Position numbers and translations under genes: made by a program. A DNA stretch of 27,151 nt, taken from positions 1-27,151 of IMG/VR virus record IMGVR_UViG_3300029908_000121, one strand, 5' to 3'. A model generated the notes under the pieces. The model did no database searches. It worked only from the letters and a program-made list of their open reading frames with translations, and was not told where the DNA came from. Each line of letters opens with the position of its first letter. Positions within the stretch are counted from its first letter, which is position 1. This stretch comes from a virus. Positions 21,104 to 27,151 of the stretch are shown here, one piece after another.

Positions 21104-21346
21104 TTAGTTTTTTGGTGCAGATACCGCATCTATAAGTTTATTCGTCTGCTCTGCATGTTGAACATCTGAACTTGATTTAACAAACGAATTTGCGAAATCC
21201 TTAAACGCTACTACAAAAGCAACTACTATACCACCAGATACGCTATCGCTTACATGACTTTTTACAAAGTACATAAATACAAGTGCTACAAGGCAAAGCA
21301 ATGCGAAAACTCCTGATATTAATTGATTAAATGTTGGTTTTTGCAT
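21104..21346 (-). CDS. Holin-like small membrane protein
   Basis: The protein has 80 aa with two hydrophobic segments: about 9-28 (ISGVFALLCLVALVFMYF) and about 37-51 (VSGGIVVAFVVAFKDF), then a polar C-terminal tail. The size, topology and position directly after the GH24 lysozyme gene are those of class II-like phage holins that open the inner membrane to release the lysozyme. The family cannot be named from sequence alone. Confidence 0.7.
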   Translation of the reverse strand: MQKPTFNQLISGVFALLCLVALVFMYFVKSHVSDSVSGGIVVAFVVAFKDFANSFVKSSSDVQHAEQTNKLIDAVSAPKN

Positions 21347-21367
21347 TTTAAGTTTTTTTAAAGTTAA

Positions 21368-21823
21368 TTAAGATATTGGACTAAAGTATAAATCCGACTC
21401 AGCTTTCCTTCTTTTTACTAAATCTTCCAAAATATCTCCGCCGGCATAAACCCATTTACTGAATTGAGCGCGGATTTCAGATTCTAATTTCTTTCCCTCT
21501 ATCGCCAAAAGCAAATGAGATTTCAAAAACCCATCAGTTCCTTCATTGTAACAAAAAGAACAGATTGCATCATATTGGTTTTGATTCCAATTGATAGGCA
21601 AAGAATTTAACTGTCCTTCTATGTTTCGACTGATGTAATCTAAAAGATAACTTTCTGCTTGTTCCTTAGTTATCGCTTGGTCTTGCATGGTAACTCTCGT
21701 TCCATTAGGATATCTTATTGTACCATATCCGATAGTTGGTATTCCAACTTGATCTTTGTATGGATGTAGCACCAATCCTTCCTGAATTGTTATTAGGTCT
21801 ATTCCTTTTTGTGAGATTTTCAT
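21368..21823 (-). CDS. GH24 (T4-type) lysozyme / endolysin
   Basis: It cleaves peptidoglycan glycan strands for host lysis. The catalytic triad is visible in order as Glu15 (ITIQEG), Asp24 (YKDQVG) and Thr30 (IPTIGYG), matching T4 lysozyme E11/D20/T26. The NWNQNQYDAICSFCYNEG block is the conserved 'N..Q.dALvSF.fN.G' region. The length of 151 aa is normal. No signal peptide, so it depends on the adjacent holin-like protein for export. Confidence 0.95.
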   Translation of the reverse strand: MKISQKGIDLITIQEGLVLHPYKDQVGIPTIGYGTIRYPNGTRVTMQDQAITKEQAESYLLDYISRNIEGQLNSLPINWNQNQYDAICSFCYNEGTDGFLKSHLLLAIEGKKLESEIRAQFSKWVYAGGDILEDLVKRRKAESDLYFSPIS

Positions 21824-21864
21824 CGTCTTGTTGCTATTAAAAATTTTTAATCATTATTTATGCC

Positions 21865-22164
21865 TTAACGGAAATATCTGCGTGTTGCTATTAAAATTAT
21901 TTGATTTCTTATGGTATCTATGCTTCCGTATATTTCAGCGTGAATACGCCTGTTTTTTTCATCCGAAGCAATATCTTTTATGCTATCTCTGTATTGGTGT
22001 GCCGCTATCTTTTCTTCATAGCCATCCCATTTAACAACTTTAGCCTTAACATCAGTCCAAACAATACCTACTTTAAAAGACAAAATCATAGCAGCCGTTA
22101 GCGGGCTAAGAATCTTTAACCAGTCTTTCAACTCTTTATATCTGTCTTTTGCCGTGTCTGTCAT
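21865..22164 (-). CDS. Hypothetical membrane-anchored protein, lysis region
   Basis: The protein has 99 aa. One hydrophobic segment at about 19-37 (LSPLTAAMILSFKVGIVW) is followed by a charged helical tail (KWDGYEEKIAAHQYRD, then EKNRRIHAEIYGSIDT). That form, an N-terminal anchor plus a polar helical domain next to lysozyme and holin genes, is similar to i-spanin-like or holin-accessory proteins. No o-spanin partner is evident, so the call stays tentative. Confidence 0.55.
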   Translation of the reverse strand: MTDTAKDRYKELKDWLKILSPLTAAMILSFKVGIVWTDVKAKVVKWDGYEEKIAAHQYRDSIKDIASDEKNRRIHAEIYGSIDTIRNQIILIATRRYFR

Positions 22165-22183
22165 TTGTTAATGAGATTTTAGA

Positions 22184-22360
22184 TTAGATTGTCACCCATG
22201 TTAAGCCAACGGCATCCCACTTATACCGCGTTCCTGTCGCGAGGTCAGTGTAATAATTATTTAGGCCACGTCCTACGATGCTAACGGCGTTAGTATTTGG
22301 GTTGCCTTCCCCGTGCGTTTCTGCCCATGATGCTGATGTTGCTATTATTACTGGATTCAT
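22184..22360 (-). CDS. Small fibre/structural-like protein (58 aa)
   Basis: This short ORF starts at ATG 22360 and begins MNPVIIATSASWAETHGEGN. Its C-terminal part (YYTDLATGTRYKWDAVGLTW) has the 'D..tG..Y.Wdg..W' pattern seen in head- or tail-fibre and decoration proteins. It fills an otherwise empty 226-nt gap between the signal-peptide protein and the membrane-anchored protein. It shares the higher GC of that block, which supports it being coding. Confidence 0.6.
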   Translation of the reverse strand: MNPVIIATSASWAETHGEGNPNTNAVSIVGRGLNNYYTDLATGTRYKWDAVGLTWVTI

Positions 22361-22390
22361 TTTGTTTAATTTTTATGGTTAAGAAAATAA

Positions 22391-23110
22391 TTATGGAGTT
22401 ATTATTTGATACCCTATTGTTACCGTTATCAATCCGTCCGCACCTGCCGCACTTGGTGACAAATCAGCTTTTAGTTTCAAGTCTGTATTTGTGACATATT
22501 TCGGAGTGCCGATAACCGTAGATACGGATGCGCTTGCTAAATACGGCGAAAAAGATGTAATACTGATTCCAGAACCTGTATTACCAGCCATTGCATCATT
22601 AATAGCGGATATGCACGTAGCAATTGTGCTGCCCCCCTCATCGAGATACAGCATTCTATTCGCCCTGTAAGGCGTAGTTACGAAAGTGTATTTCCACACC
22701 GCCCATATCGGCACTATTATTGTCCCCGCTCCCTGAGCAGCGATCAACGTTACAGGCGTTGTAGTTACCGTGTTTACCTGTGCCGGAGTAAGATTTACGG
22801 TTACGGTATAAACAGGATTTAATACGGCAATAGTACCGCTCGTTGTAATCGTTCCGCCAGATAGTCCTGTTCCAGCGGTTATGGATGTAACAGTACCAGC
22901 ACCACTTGGATGAGCCGAAATACTATCAGAAATTGCTATTTTGATTTGAGCAGAGTTCCAATACCAACACAACGTATCTCCAGTTTGCAAATCAATTATT
23001 GCATACGGAGTATAATTCAATGGATATCTAACATTAACACTTTGATTTGTTAAAGTTTGACCAAAAGAAAATAATGGCAAAAACAATAAGGATATTAGTA
23101 GTTTTTTCAT
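22391..23110 (-). CDS. Tail-fibre-like protein with N-terminal signal peptide
   Basis: The protein has 239 aa. The start MKKLLISLLFLPLFSFGQ is a textbook Sec signal peptide with a probable cut after FG or GQ. The middle has GTVTSITAGTGLSGGTITTSG (about 73-93), a low-complexity Gly/Thr motif common in phage tail fibres. The C-terminal half is Thr/Val/Ala-rich and beta-like (SITSFSPYLASASVS region). The gene is more GC-rich than the rest of the window. Export of a phage fibre-like protein is unexpected; it could be displayed on the host or made only after lysis begins. A tail-fibre tip or an adhesin is the best guess. Confidence 0.6.
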   Translation of the reverse strand: MKKLLISLLFLPLFSFGQTLTNQSVNVRYPLNYTPYAIIDLQTGDTLCWYWNSAQIKIAISDSISAHPSGAGTVTSITAGTGLSGGTITTSGTIAVLNPVYTVTVNLTPAQVNTVTTTPVTLIAAQGAGTIIVPIWAVWKYTFVTTPYRANRMLYLDEGGSTIATCISAINDAMAGNTGSGISITSFSPYLASASVSTVIGTPKYVTNTDLKLKADLSPSAAGADGLITVTIGYQIITP

Positions 23111-23116
23111 TTTAAT

Positions 23117-24127
23117 TTAGTTTACTTGAGTTATTAAAGCCCCTATATCGTATGTGATGCTTCCTCCACCTGTTGCAAGTGTTGTTTTTACTGTAATGGC
23201 TGTACTTGCGTGTGCTCTTATCGTTATCGGAGAAAATGAATAATATCCGGTGGTAGATAACAATGCAGATGTTCCGCCGTTTGGCCACACCGTCATTTGT
23301 TGTGAGTTATTATTTTCATCTGTCCATGTAATCACAAATTCGAGAACATCTACACTTATAGCTGTTATGTTTACATATCCTTCTACCTCGAAAGTTTCAA
23401 GCGCAGGCACTGCATAAGCCGATACGCTGCTTAAAGCCCCCGTCTGTCCGGTTGCATCATTATTTACCCGTATCACCTTAAGACCGTTGCCCTGCGTTGC
23501 CGTTCCGTTGTATGTAGTAACAAATCCAAGAATATTTATGCTGCTCCAAAAACTGTGTTTGTTTCCATCGTTCATAAGTGCCTGCCCTGCATTTCCATTC
23601 GATAGTGTCAGATACCAGGCATCGCCTATTTTGATGCTATCTGATGCGCTTGCGCCTTTATCAATGAAATTCATCATTATAGTAGAATCGTGACCCTTAA
23701 TGAGCCATTTAGCGGTGCTATCTAATATATTTATCCATCCCACAGACCCTATTTCCCATCTATAAGACAAAAAATTAGTCATATTTATTCCGTATCCATT
23801 ACCATTTTGTATGTAGTTTCCACTCCATGTTTTAGATGTGTCGCTCCAGCTTTTTGAACCTCCGATTCCTGGAAGGATTGAATCATATAGATTCTGAATT
23901 AATTGAAGATATGACCTTCTTAATGAAGCGTCAGAAGTATTAAAAATATTATATGATTTAGGAACAAATCCTGGAGAGTAGTGTTTATATGGATAATCAA
24001 TTGTAGTATCTGTTTGATACGTAAGTTGTGTGATTTGCGTAGGGATACTTACTTGTGCGTTAGTTGTATGCACCGCCATAATCACCGTAAACACCAATAG
24101 AATCCGAATTAATGTAGTTTGTCGCAT
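23117..24127 (-). CDS. Large fibre-like protein with probable signal peptide
   Basis: The protein has 336 aa. Residues 1-25 (basic start, then LIRILLVFTVIMAV and TTNAQ) form a likely Sec signal peptide. An inner ATG at codon 17 (24079) would remove most of it. The remainder is rich in Ser, Thr, Asn, Gly and Tyr with beta-repeat character (SKTWSGNYIQNGNGYG, then GNAGQALMNDGNKHSFW). This is typical of tail fibre shafts and of Bacteroidota surface proteins. It overlaps the LysM-like gene by 68 nt and shares its transcription unit with the baseplate genes. It likely takes part in host recognition. Confidence 0.6.
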   Translation of the reverse strand: MRQTTLIRILLVFTVIMAVHTTNAQVSIPTQITQLTYQTDTTIDYPYKHYSPGFVPKSYNIFNTSDASLRRSYLQLIQNLYDSILPGIGGSKSWSDTSKTWSGNYIQNGNGYGINMTNFLSYRWEIGSVGWINILDSTAKWLIKGHDSTIMMNFIDKGASASDSIKIGDAWYLTLSNGNAGQALMNDGNKHSFWSSINILGFVTTYNGTATQGNGLKVIRVNNDATGQTGALSSVSAYAVPALETFEVEGYVNITAISVDVLEFVITWTDENNNSQQMTVWPNGGTSALLSTTGYYSFSPITIRAHASTAITVKTTLATGGGSITYDIGALITQVN

Positions 24128-24314
24128 AAGGATATCCTATAAATTTTGAATTAATGTTTTTTGCACCTGAATCAAAAAAGTAAGAGTTTAAAAGCGTTGT
24201 TGAACTTTTGATTTGATTGTCGTTTAAAAGTTTAACAAAGAAATCTAAGCTACCGTAAAGTTGCATACATAAGTCATAGTTACTCTGCCCTTGCTGCGCT
24301 CCCTGTGTGTCCAT
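24060..24314 (-). CDS. LysM-like tail/baseplate protein
   Basis: The protein has 84 aa. The N-terminal segment NYDLCMQLYGSLDFFVKLL has the 'D...q.yGs...f..l...N' pattern of LysM-like small tail proteins (gpX type) seen near gp25-like genes in Bacteroidota phages. The tail is Ser/Tyr/Gly-rich and ends GVYGDYGGAYN. Its last 68 nt overlap the fibre-like gene. A putative promoter lies about 40 nt upstream. Confidence 0.55.
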   Translation of the reverse strand: MDTQGAQQGQSNYDLCMQLYGSLDFFVKLLNDNQIKSSTTLLNSYFFDSGAKNINSKFIGYPYATNYINSDSIGVYGDYGGAYN

Positions 24315-24354
24315 GCTACCTATTTTAAGACCTTGTACCTTTACTCCATACTCA

Positions 24355-24362
24355 CAAAAGTA
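24355..24362 (-). promoter_or_regulatory. Possible late promoter (-7 element only)
   Basis: On the - strand TACTTTTG (24362-24355) matches TAnnTTTG, 41 nt before the LysM-like start, in a 105-nt gap. No TTTG is found at the right upstream distance, so it is a weak candidate. The gap also holds a perfect palindrome GTTTATAAAC (24392-24401). Confidence 0.3.
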
Positions 24363-24419
24363 CGTCTAATTTAGTCTTGTATTAGTTATTCGTTTATAAA
24401 CAAAAAAAACAATTCAATA

Positions 24420-24779
24420 TCAGTAATTAGGAAAAATAAAATCAGTATCAATGTTAAATCCATTACTTCCATCTGATGAAATAGCTCCATTTTTAACCAA
24501 ATATCCATCAGATTTCATTTGATCTGATAGGCTTGAGAAAACTAAATTTTTATTGTACTCTCCATTTTGATACTGAAATAATCCAAAACCCAATAAAGGA
24601 AATTGTTTTATCGCTCCCTTCCAAATAAATATAATATCAATTATGTGTTGATTGTCGCTGTTTCCGTATGGCGTTGGCAAATAAACTCCATCAATAATTG
24701 TATCGTCTAAAGGAAAATCGTAATAGACGTTTCCTTGAGAATCGGTATTTGGCTGTAAAAGAAAATCTTGTCTTGGCAT
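24420..24779 (-). CDS. Baseplate wedge protein, gp25/gpW-like
   Basis: This 119-aa protein contains SDNQHIIDIIFIWKGAIKQFPLLGFGLFQY (two overlapping segments, about 41-70). That matches the region of Bacteroidota-phage gp25-like proteins in which 'sDnQhie.il...kGe.kq.P..GvGl' is conserved. The N-terminal half carries short strands (DFPLDDTIIDGVYL). Members build the baseplate wedge at the tail end of contractile tails. Its position after spike and 69-aa genes supports the call. Confidence 0.65.
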   Translation of the reverse strand: MPRQDFLLQPNTDSQGNVYYDFPLDDTIIDGVYLPTPYGNSDNQHIIDIIFIWKGAIKQFPLLGFGLFQYQNGEYNKNLVFSSLSDQMKSDGYLVKNGAISSDGSNGFNIDTDFIFPNY

Positions 24780-24797
24780 GATTAGATTTTTTTAATT

Positions 24798-25007
24798 TTA
24801 AGATACAACAACCGTAGCCATAGTTCCGGTAACCGGACTTCCTGGACTTGCCGATACTAATCCTGTAGAATAAGTTAAAGTTAATGTTTTAACTGTATCA
24901 ATTATTGCTTGAGCTAATCTTGCATTAGCTACCGCTTGTGATTCAGTATCTCCTGCAGCGGCATTTGTAGCCATAGCAGATTCGATTAATGATGTCGTCA
25001 TTGCCAT
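24798..25007 (-). CDS. Small baseplate-region protein
   Basis: The protein has 69 aa and is Ala/Thr/Val/Ser-rich, starting MAMTTSLIESAMATNAAAG. It overlaps the spike gene by 10 nt. The sequence is simple and probably helical first, then beta. It may be a small structural or chaperone protein of the baseplate. No family recognised. Confidence 0.55.
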   Translation of the reverse strand: MAMTTSLIESAMATNAAAGDTESQAVANARLAQAIIDTVKTLTLTYSTGLVSASPGSPVTGTMATVVVS

Positions 25008-25540
25008 AAATCATCAAAGTTTGATTGGTCATTAGTTAAATCAGATAAATTATTTGGAGTTCCTGTTACACCTGCTCCATTTGTAAAAGTCATTGCTTGT
25101 ATGTGTTGAAAGAAAGAATCCATTAGTGTTTTGAAATCCTTACTTCCGTTCTTAATTGAGATTTTTCCTGAACTTAGAGTTATCTTAACCTCACCTTGTT
25201 CTATTAGGATATTTCCATCAACCATTTTAATTTCAGTATCTCCTACTATAAAATCTTTTTGGTCTAACCAAGTAGCAGATACGATATAAGGGTCAGTAAA
25301 ATCAGTCATTGCAACAGTTACAGTAGAATCTACTTGTGGAACAGACATATCTCCGTCAGATTGTTCTAACATAAAACGAACAGTAATTCCGTTTAAAGAA
25401 GAATCTATGCTGTCAACTACGCAGGTAAAACTTGGTAAATCTACGCTAACAACATTTCCATCAAATAGCTTAACATTAGCCTTACCATAAGTACCAGCTA
25501 TCTTTTGGATTAGTTCTTTTATTTCTATGTTGCTTACCAT
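24998..25540 (-). CDS. Baseplate spike protein (gpV/gp5-like OB fold)
   Basis: The protein has 180 aa. An N-terminal OB-like region (about 25-95: VVSVDLPSFTCVVDSID, then VDSTVTVAMTDFTDPYIVSA) has the pattern of contractile-tail spike proteins. It is followed by short repeating strands (IKMVDGNILIEQGEVKITL) as in the spike beta-helix. The C-terminus is polar. It sits between the hub and wedge genes, the usual place for gpV. It would form the membrane-piercing tip. Confidence 0.75.
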   Translation of the reverse strand: MVSNIEIKELIQKIAGTYGKANVKLFDGNVVSVDLPSFTCVVDSIDSSLNGITVRFMLEQSDGDMSVPQVDSTVTVAMTDFTDPYIVSATWLDQKDFIVGDTEIKMVDGNILIEQGEVKITLSSGKISIKNGSKDFKTLMDSFFQHIQAMTFTNGAGVTGTPNNLSDLTNDQSNFDDLWQ

Positions 25541-25543
25541 TTT

Positions 25544-26980
25544 TTATAGCATGTGGATTTGCTGAACATTTGAAGGTATCTGTCTAACTTTTAAAACTCC
25601 TAATTCTAAATCTTGTAACAAGTAATCGAGATGAATTTCTTGAGTGATACCTTTGGTTCCGCCTTTTCTTATTACTTTTCTTACTTTGTAAACTCCGTTC
25701 CTATCCGCCATTATCGGGTCGAGTAGATTTACGTTGTCATTCCAATCGACAAACGGAAAACCTAAAGTAACAAAACTTCCTTTAAATCCAGTATAGTGAT
25801 ACTTACTTAATTGCTGTTTCCCTAATTCAAATAAATCATTAAGTGTTGGTGAAGGTAAACTTAAATCAACTGGATACCAACAACTATGCCTTTCGCCATC
25901 ACTTGGATTTGGAAGAGCTGTCGTTCCTGGTTTACTTAAATCCTGATATTTATAAGAAGAAGTTGGAATATCCCAAAAAACTAAAATCTTAAGTTTTGCA
26001 AGTTTTGTTGCAGTTGCACCAGATTTTAAAGTCTTTCCTGATTTTTGAATTATCTTGCATTGAACGATTGTGCTAAGTTGGATGTCGTCTTTGTTAGTAT
26101 ATTCTAAATCAGTTTTATCATGAATATTAGCCGATGTTTGAAGTTGGCCATTTGAATTGAAAATATCTCTAAATGCGAAAAATGCAGATGAATTTGGTAT
26201 TAAATTAGCATCAGAAACTGAAGTATCATCGTTATATAGTGTTGCACCAAAAAGTAAAGTGTTTCCAACAAATGTAGATTCAAAATGAAATTGAGATTTT
26301 AACTTGTCTAATAATTGACCGCAACTCAAATCTCCAATATCTAAGTATCCAAGTGAAAATTCTGCTGTTATTGCGTTTGGGATTTCGGTAAAAGTAAGTA
26401 ATGGGTAGCTTGGATTTTGTGAATTAAACTTAGCATTTACTAAATCCAAAATATGTTGCATTAAACTATACAAATCGGTTTTACCATTTCCTGTAGTTTT
26501 GTTCCAAACTGTTGAATCAAATGGTGTGCGTTTTAAAAGATAGAAGTTGTCATTGCAAGTAACCTGTATCGGAACATCTGATTTTACTTCTGAAATATAT
26601 CCAGAGAATACAGTTTTACCTTTTTGGACATCCACTTGATTCTCGTTCCTAAACCAATAACCATCTGCAATATAAACTATATCACCTTTCATTAAAAGAG
26701 GTGCATAGGTTATTGGTTGACCGAGAACCGATTGATTCGTTACCCCACCTAAGATAACATTGTATGTTCCTGTTTCAGTAAAAGTAAAATCGCCATCTTG
26801 TAAAACTATATTTTTTGGAAACTTAATAGTAGCTTCATTTGTATGACTTTCCCATCCAGATGGGATTTCGTATTCAGTAACAAAATCAAGAGTTAAAAGT
26901 TTATTGCGTACAATATCCACTCCACTTGCATTGTAGGTTGTTACCTGTTGGATTGATATTTGTACGAATGGGCGAAGCAC
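25544..26980 (-). CDS. Baseplate hub / late control D-like protein
   Basis: The protein has 478 aa from GTG 26980; an in-frame stop lies 12 nt upstream. The sequence has features of gpD/gp27-type hubs: an N-terminal strand-rich part with NEATIKFPKNIVLQDGD and KGKTVFSGYISEVKSD, a middle with LSCGQLLDKLKSQFHFESTF, and a C-terminal part with FELGKQQLSKYHYTGFKGS and a YKVRKVIRKGG strand. The hub joins the tail tube to the spike, whose gene follows 3 nt downstream. Confidence 0.75.
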   Translation of the reverse strand: MLRPFVQISIQQVTTYNASGVDIVRNKLLTLDFVTEYEIPSGWESHTNEATIKFPKNIVLQDGDFTFTETGTYNVILGGVTNQSVLGQPITYAPLLMKGDIVYIADGYWFRNENQVDVQKGKTVFSGYISEVKSDVPIQVTCNDNFYLLKRTPFDSTVWNKTTGNGKTDLYSLMQHILDLVNAKFNSQNPSYPLLTFTEIPNAITAEFSLGYLDIGDLSCGQLLDKLKSQFHFESTFVGNTLLFGATLYNDDTSVSDANLIPNSSAFFAFRDIFNSNGQLQTSANIHDKTDLEYTNKDDIQLSTIVQCKIIQKSGKTLKSGATATKLAKLKILVFWDIPTSSYKYQDLSKPGTTALPNPSDGERHSCWYPVDLSLPSPTLNDLFELGKQQLSKYHYTGFKGSFVTLGFPFVDWNDNVNLLDPIMADRNGVYKVRKVIRKGGTKGITQEIHLDYLLQDLELGVLKVRQIPSNVQQIHML

Positions 26981-27093
26981 TGTTATTTGTTATTTAGTTG
27001 TTAATACTTAGTGGCTTAGGTTTGGTTTGCTTTAACTTAGGTGCGACATGGTTTATTTGGTGCGCTATATAAAGCCTTTAATTTAGGTTGATT
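26981..27093. other. Non-coding gap with short imperfect repeats
   Basis: There is no ORF. On the + strand GCTTTAACTTAGGT (27029-27042) and CCTTTAATTTAGGT (27075-27088) are near-identical, and GGTGCG occurs twice between them. They may be regulatory sites or remnants; no TAnnTTTG promoter is seen on the - strand. Confidence 0.35.
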
Positions 27094-27151
27094 TTAAACA
27101 AGAGGCTGCGCCACCGTAATAATTAACGGATTGTCACTCAAACAAGGAATA
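27094..27151 (-). CDS. C-terminal end of an upstream late gene (partial)
   Basis: Reading in from the right edge on the - strand, one frame is open for 18 codons and ends LIITVAQPLV then TAA at 27096-27094. It looks like the end of a protein in the same late operon, probably a tail gene. It is too short to identify. Confidence 0.4.
   Translation of the reverse strand, partial: IPCLSDNPLIITVAQPLV

Noticed and set aside
1-27151. Stop-codon recoding (UAA read as sense)
   Set aside because: TAA, TAG and TGA all occur as normal gene ends and no conserved gene is interrupted by an in-frame stop.
1-27151. CRISPR array, insertion sequence or integrase
   Set aside because: No regularly spaced repeats, no transposase or integrase motifs and no terminal inverted repeats were seen.

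Overview
The window looks like part of the genome of a tailed, probably contractile-tailed (myovirus-like) bacteriophage that infects a member of the Bacteroidota. The phage assignment rests on a baseplate/tail/lysis block (spike, hub, gp25-like wedge, LysM-like protein, fibre-like proteins, GH24 lysozyme, holin-like protein) next to a phage-style replication, recombination and nucleotide-metabolism block. The host assignment rests on Bacteroidota-type promoters (TTTG/TTG, about 20 nt, TACCTTTG), A-rich start contexts without Shine-Dalgarno sites, a DUF3127-type single-strand-binding protein, and Bacteroidota-style Sec signal peptides. The DNA is AT-rich, except for a more GC-rich patch at about 22.2-23.6 kb. 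I see no integrase, transposase, rRNA or CRISPR array.

Layout. (1) 1-4310, + strand: a DUF2786-like protein, a terminator, an unknown protein, then a tightly overlapping run: Fis-type HTH protein, beta-class DNA methyltransferase, two coiled-coil proteins (one tail-anchored), two small unknowns and a VRR-NUC nuclease. (2) 14457 down to 4311, - strand: the early/middle operon with a DUF3127 SSB, RecT-like annealing protein, YqaJ-like exonuclease, a roughly 180-nt structured RNA region, thymidylate synthase, dNMP kinase, HD nucleotidase, MazG-like pyrophosphohydrolase, Nudix hydrolase and many small unknowns. (3) 14676-20414, + strand: a divergent replication operon with a sliding-clamp-like protein, a tRNA-like element, a DEDDh exonuclease fused to DUF3820, small unknowns and an SF2 helicase. 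(4) 27151 down to 20411, - strand: the late block with baseplate, fibres and lysis genes.

The two early operons diverge from a compact control region at 14.49-14.63 kb. It has a matched pair of promoters and an AT-rich zone with an inverted repeat and a direct repeat that could bind a shared regulator. The genes fit together: SSB, annealing protein and exonuclease form a recombination module; clamp, exonuclease and helicase serve replication; ThyA, dNMP kinase, HD nucleotidase, MazG and Nudix proteins remodel the nucleotide pool. The methyltransferase may mark or protect the DNA.

The most unusual material is RNA-like. A 194-nt stretch (10602-10795) between the exonuclease and the thyA operon holds a tRNA-like element with a perfect T-arm and a UUA anticodon-like loop, a pair of mutually exclusive hairpins, and a 67-nt four-way-junction cloverleaf that is not a normal tRNA. 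A second shrunken tRNA-like element lies at 16069-16133. Also notable are fibre-like proteins with Sec signal peptides, small translationally coupled ORFs, and convergent operons whose stop codons abut or overlap.
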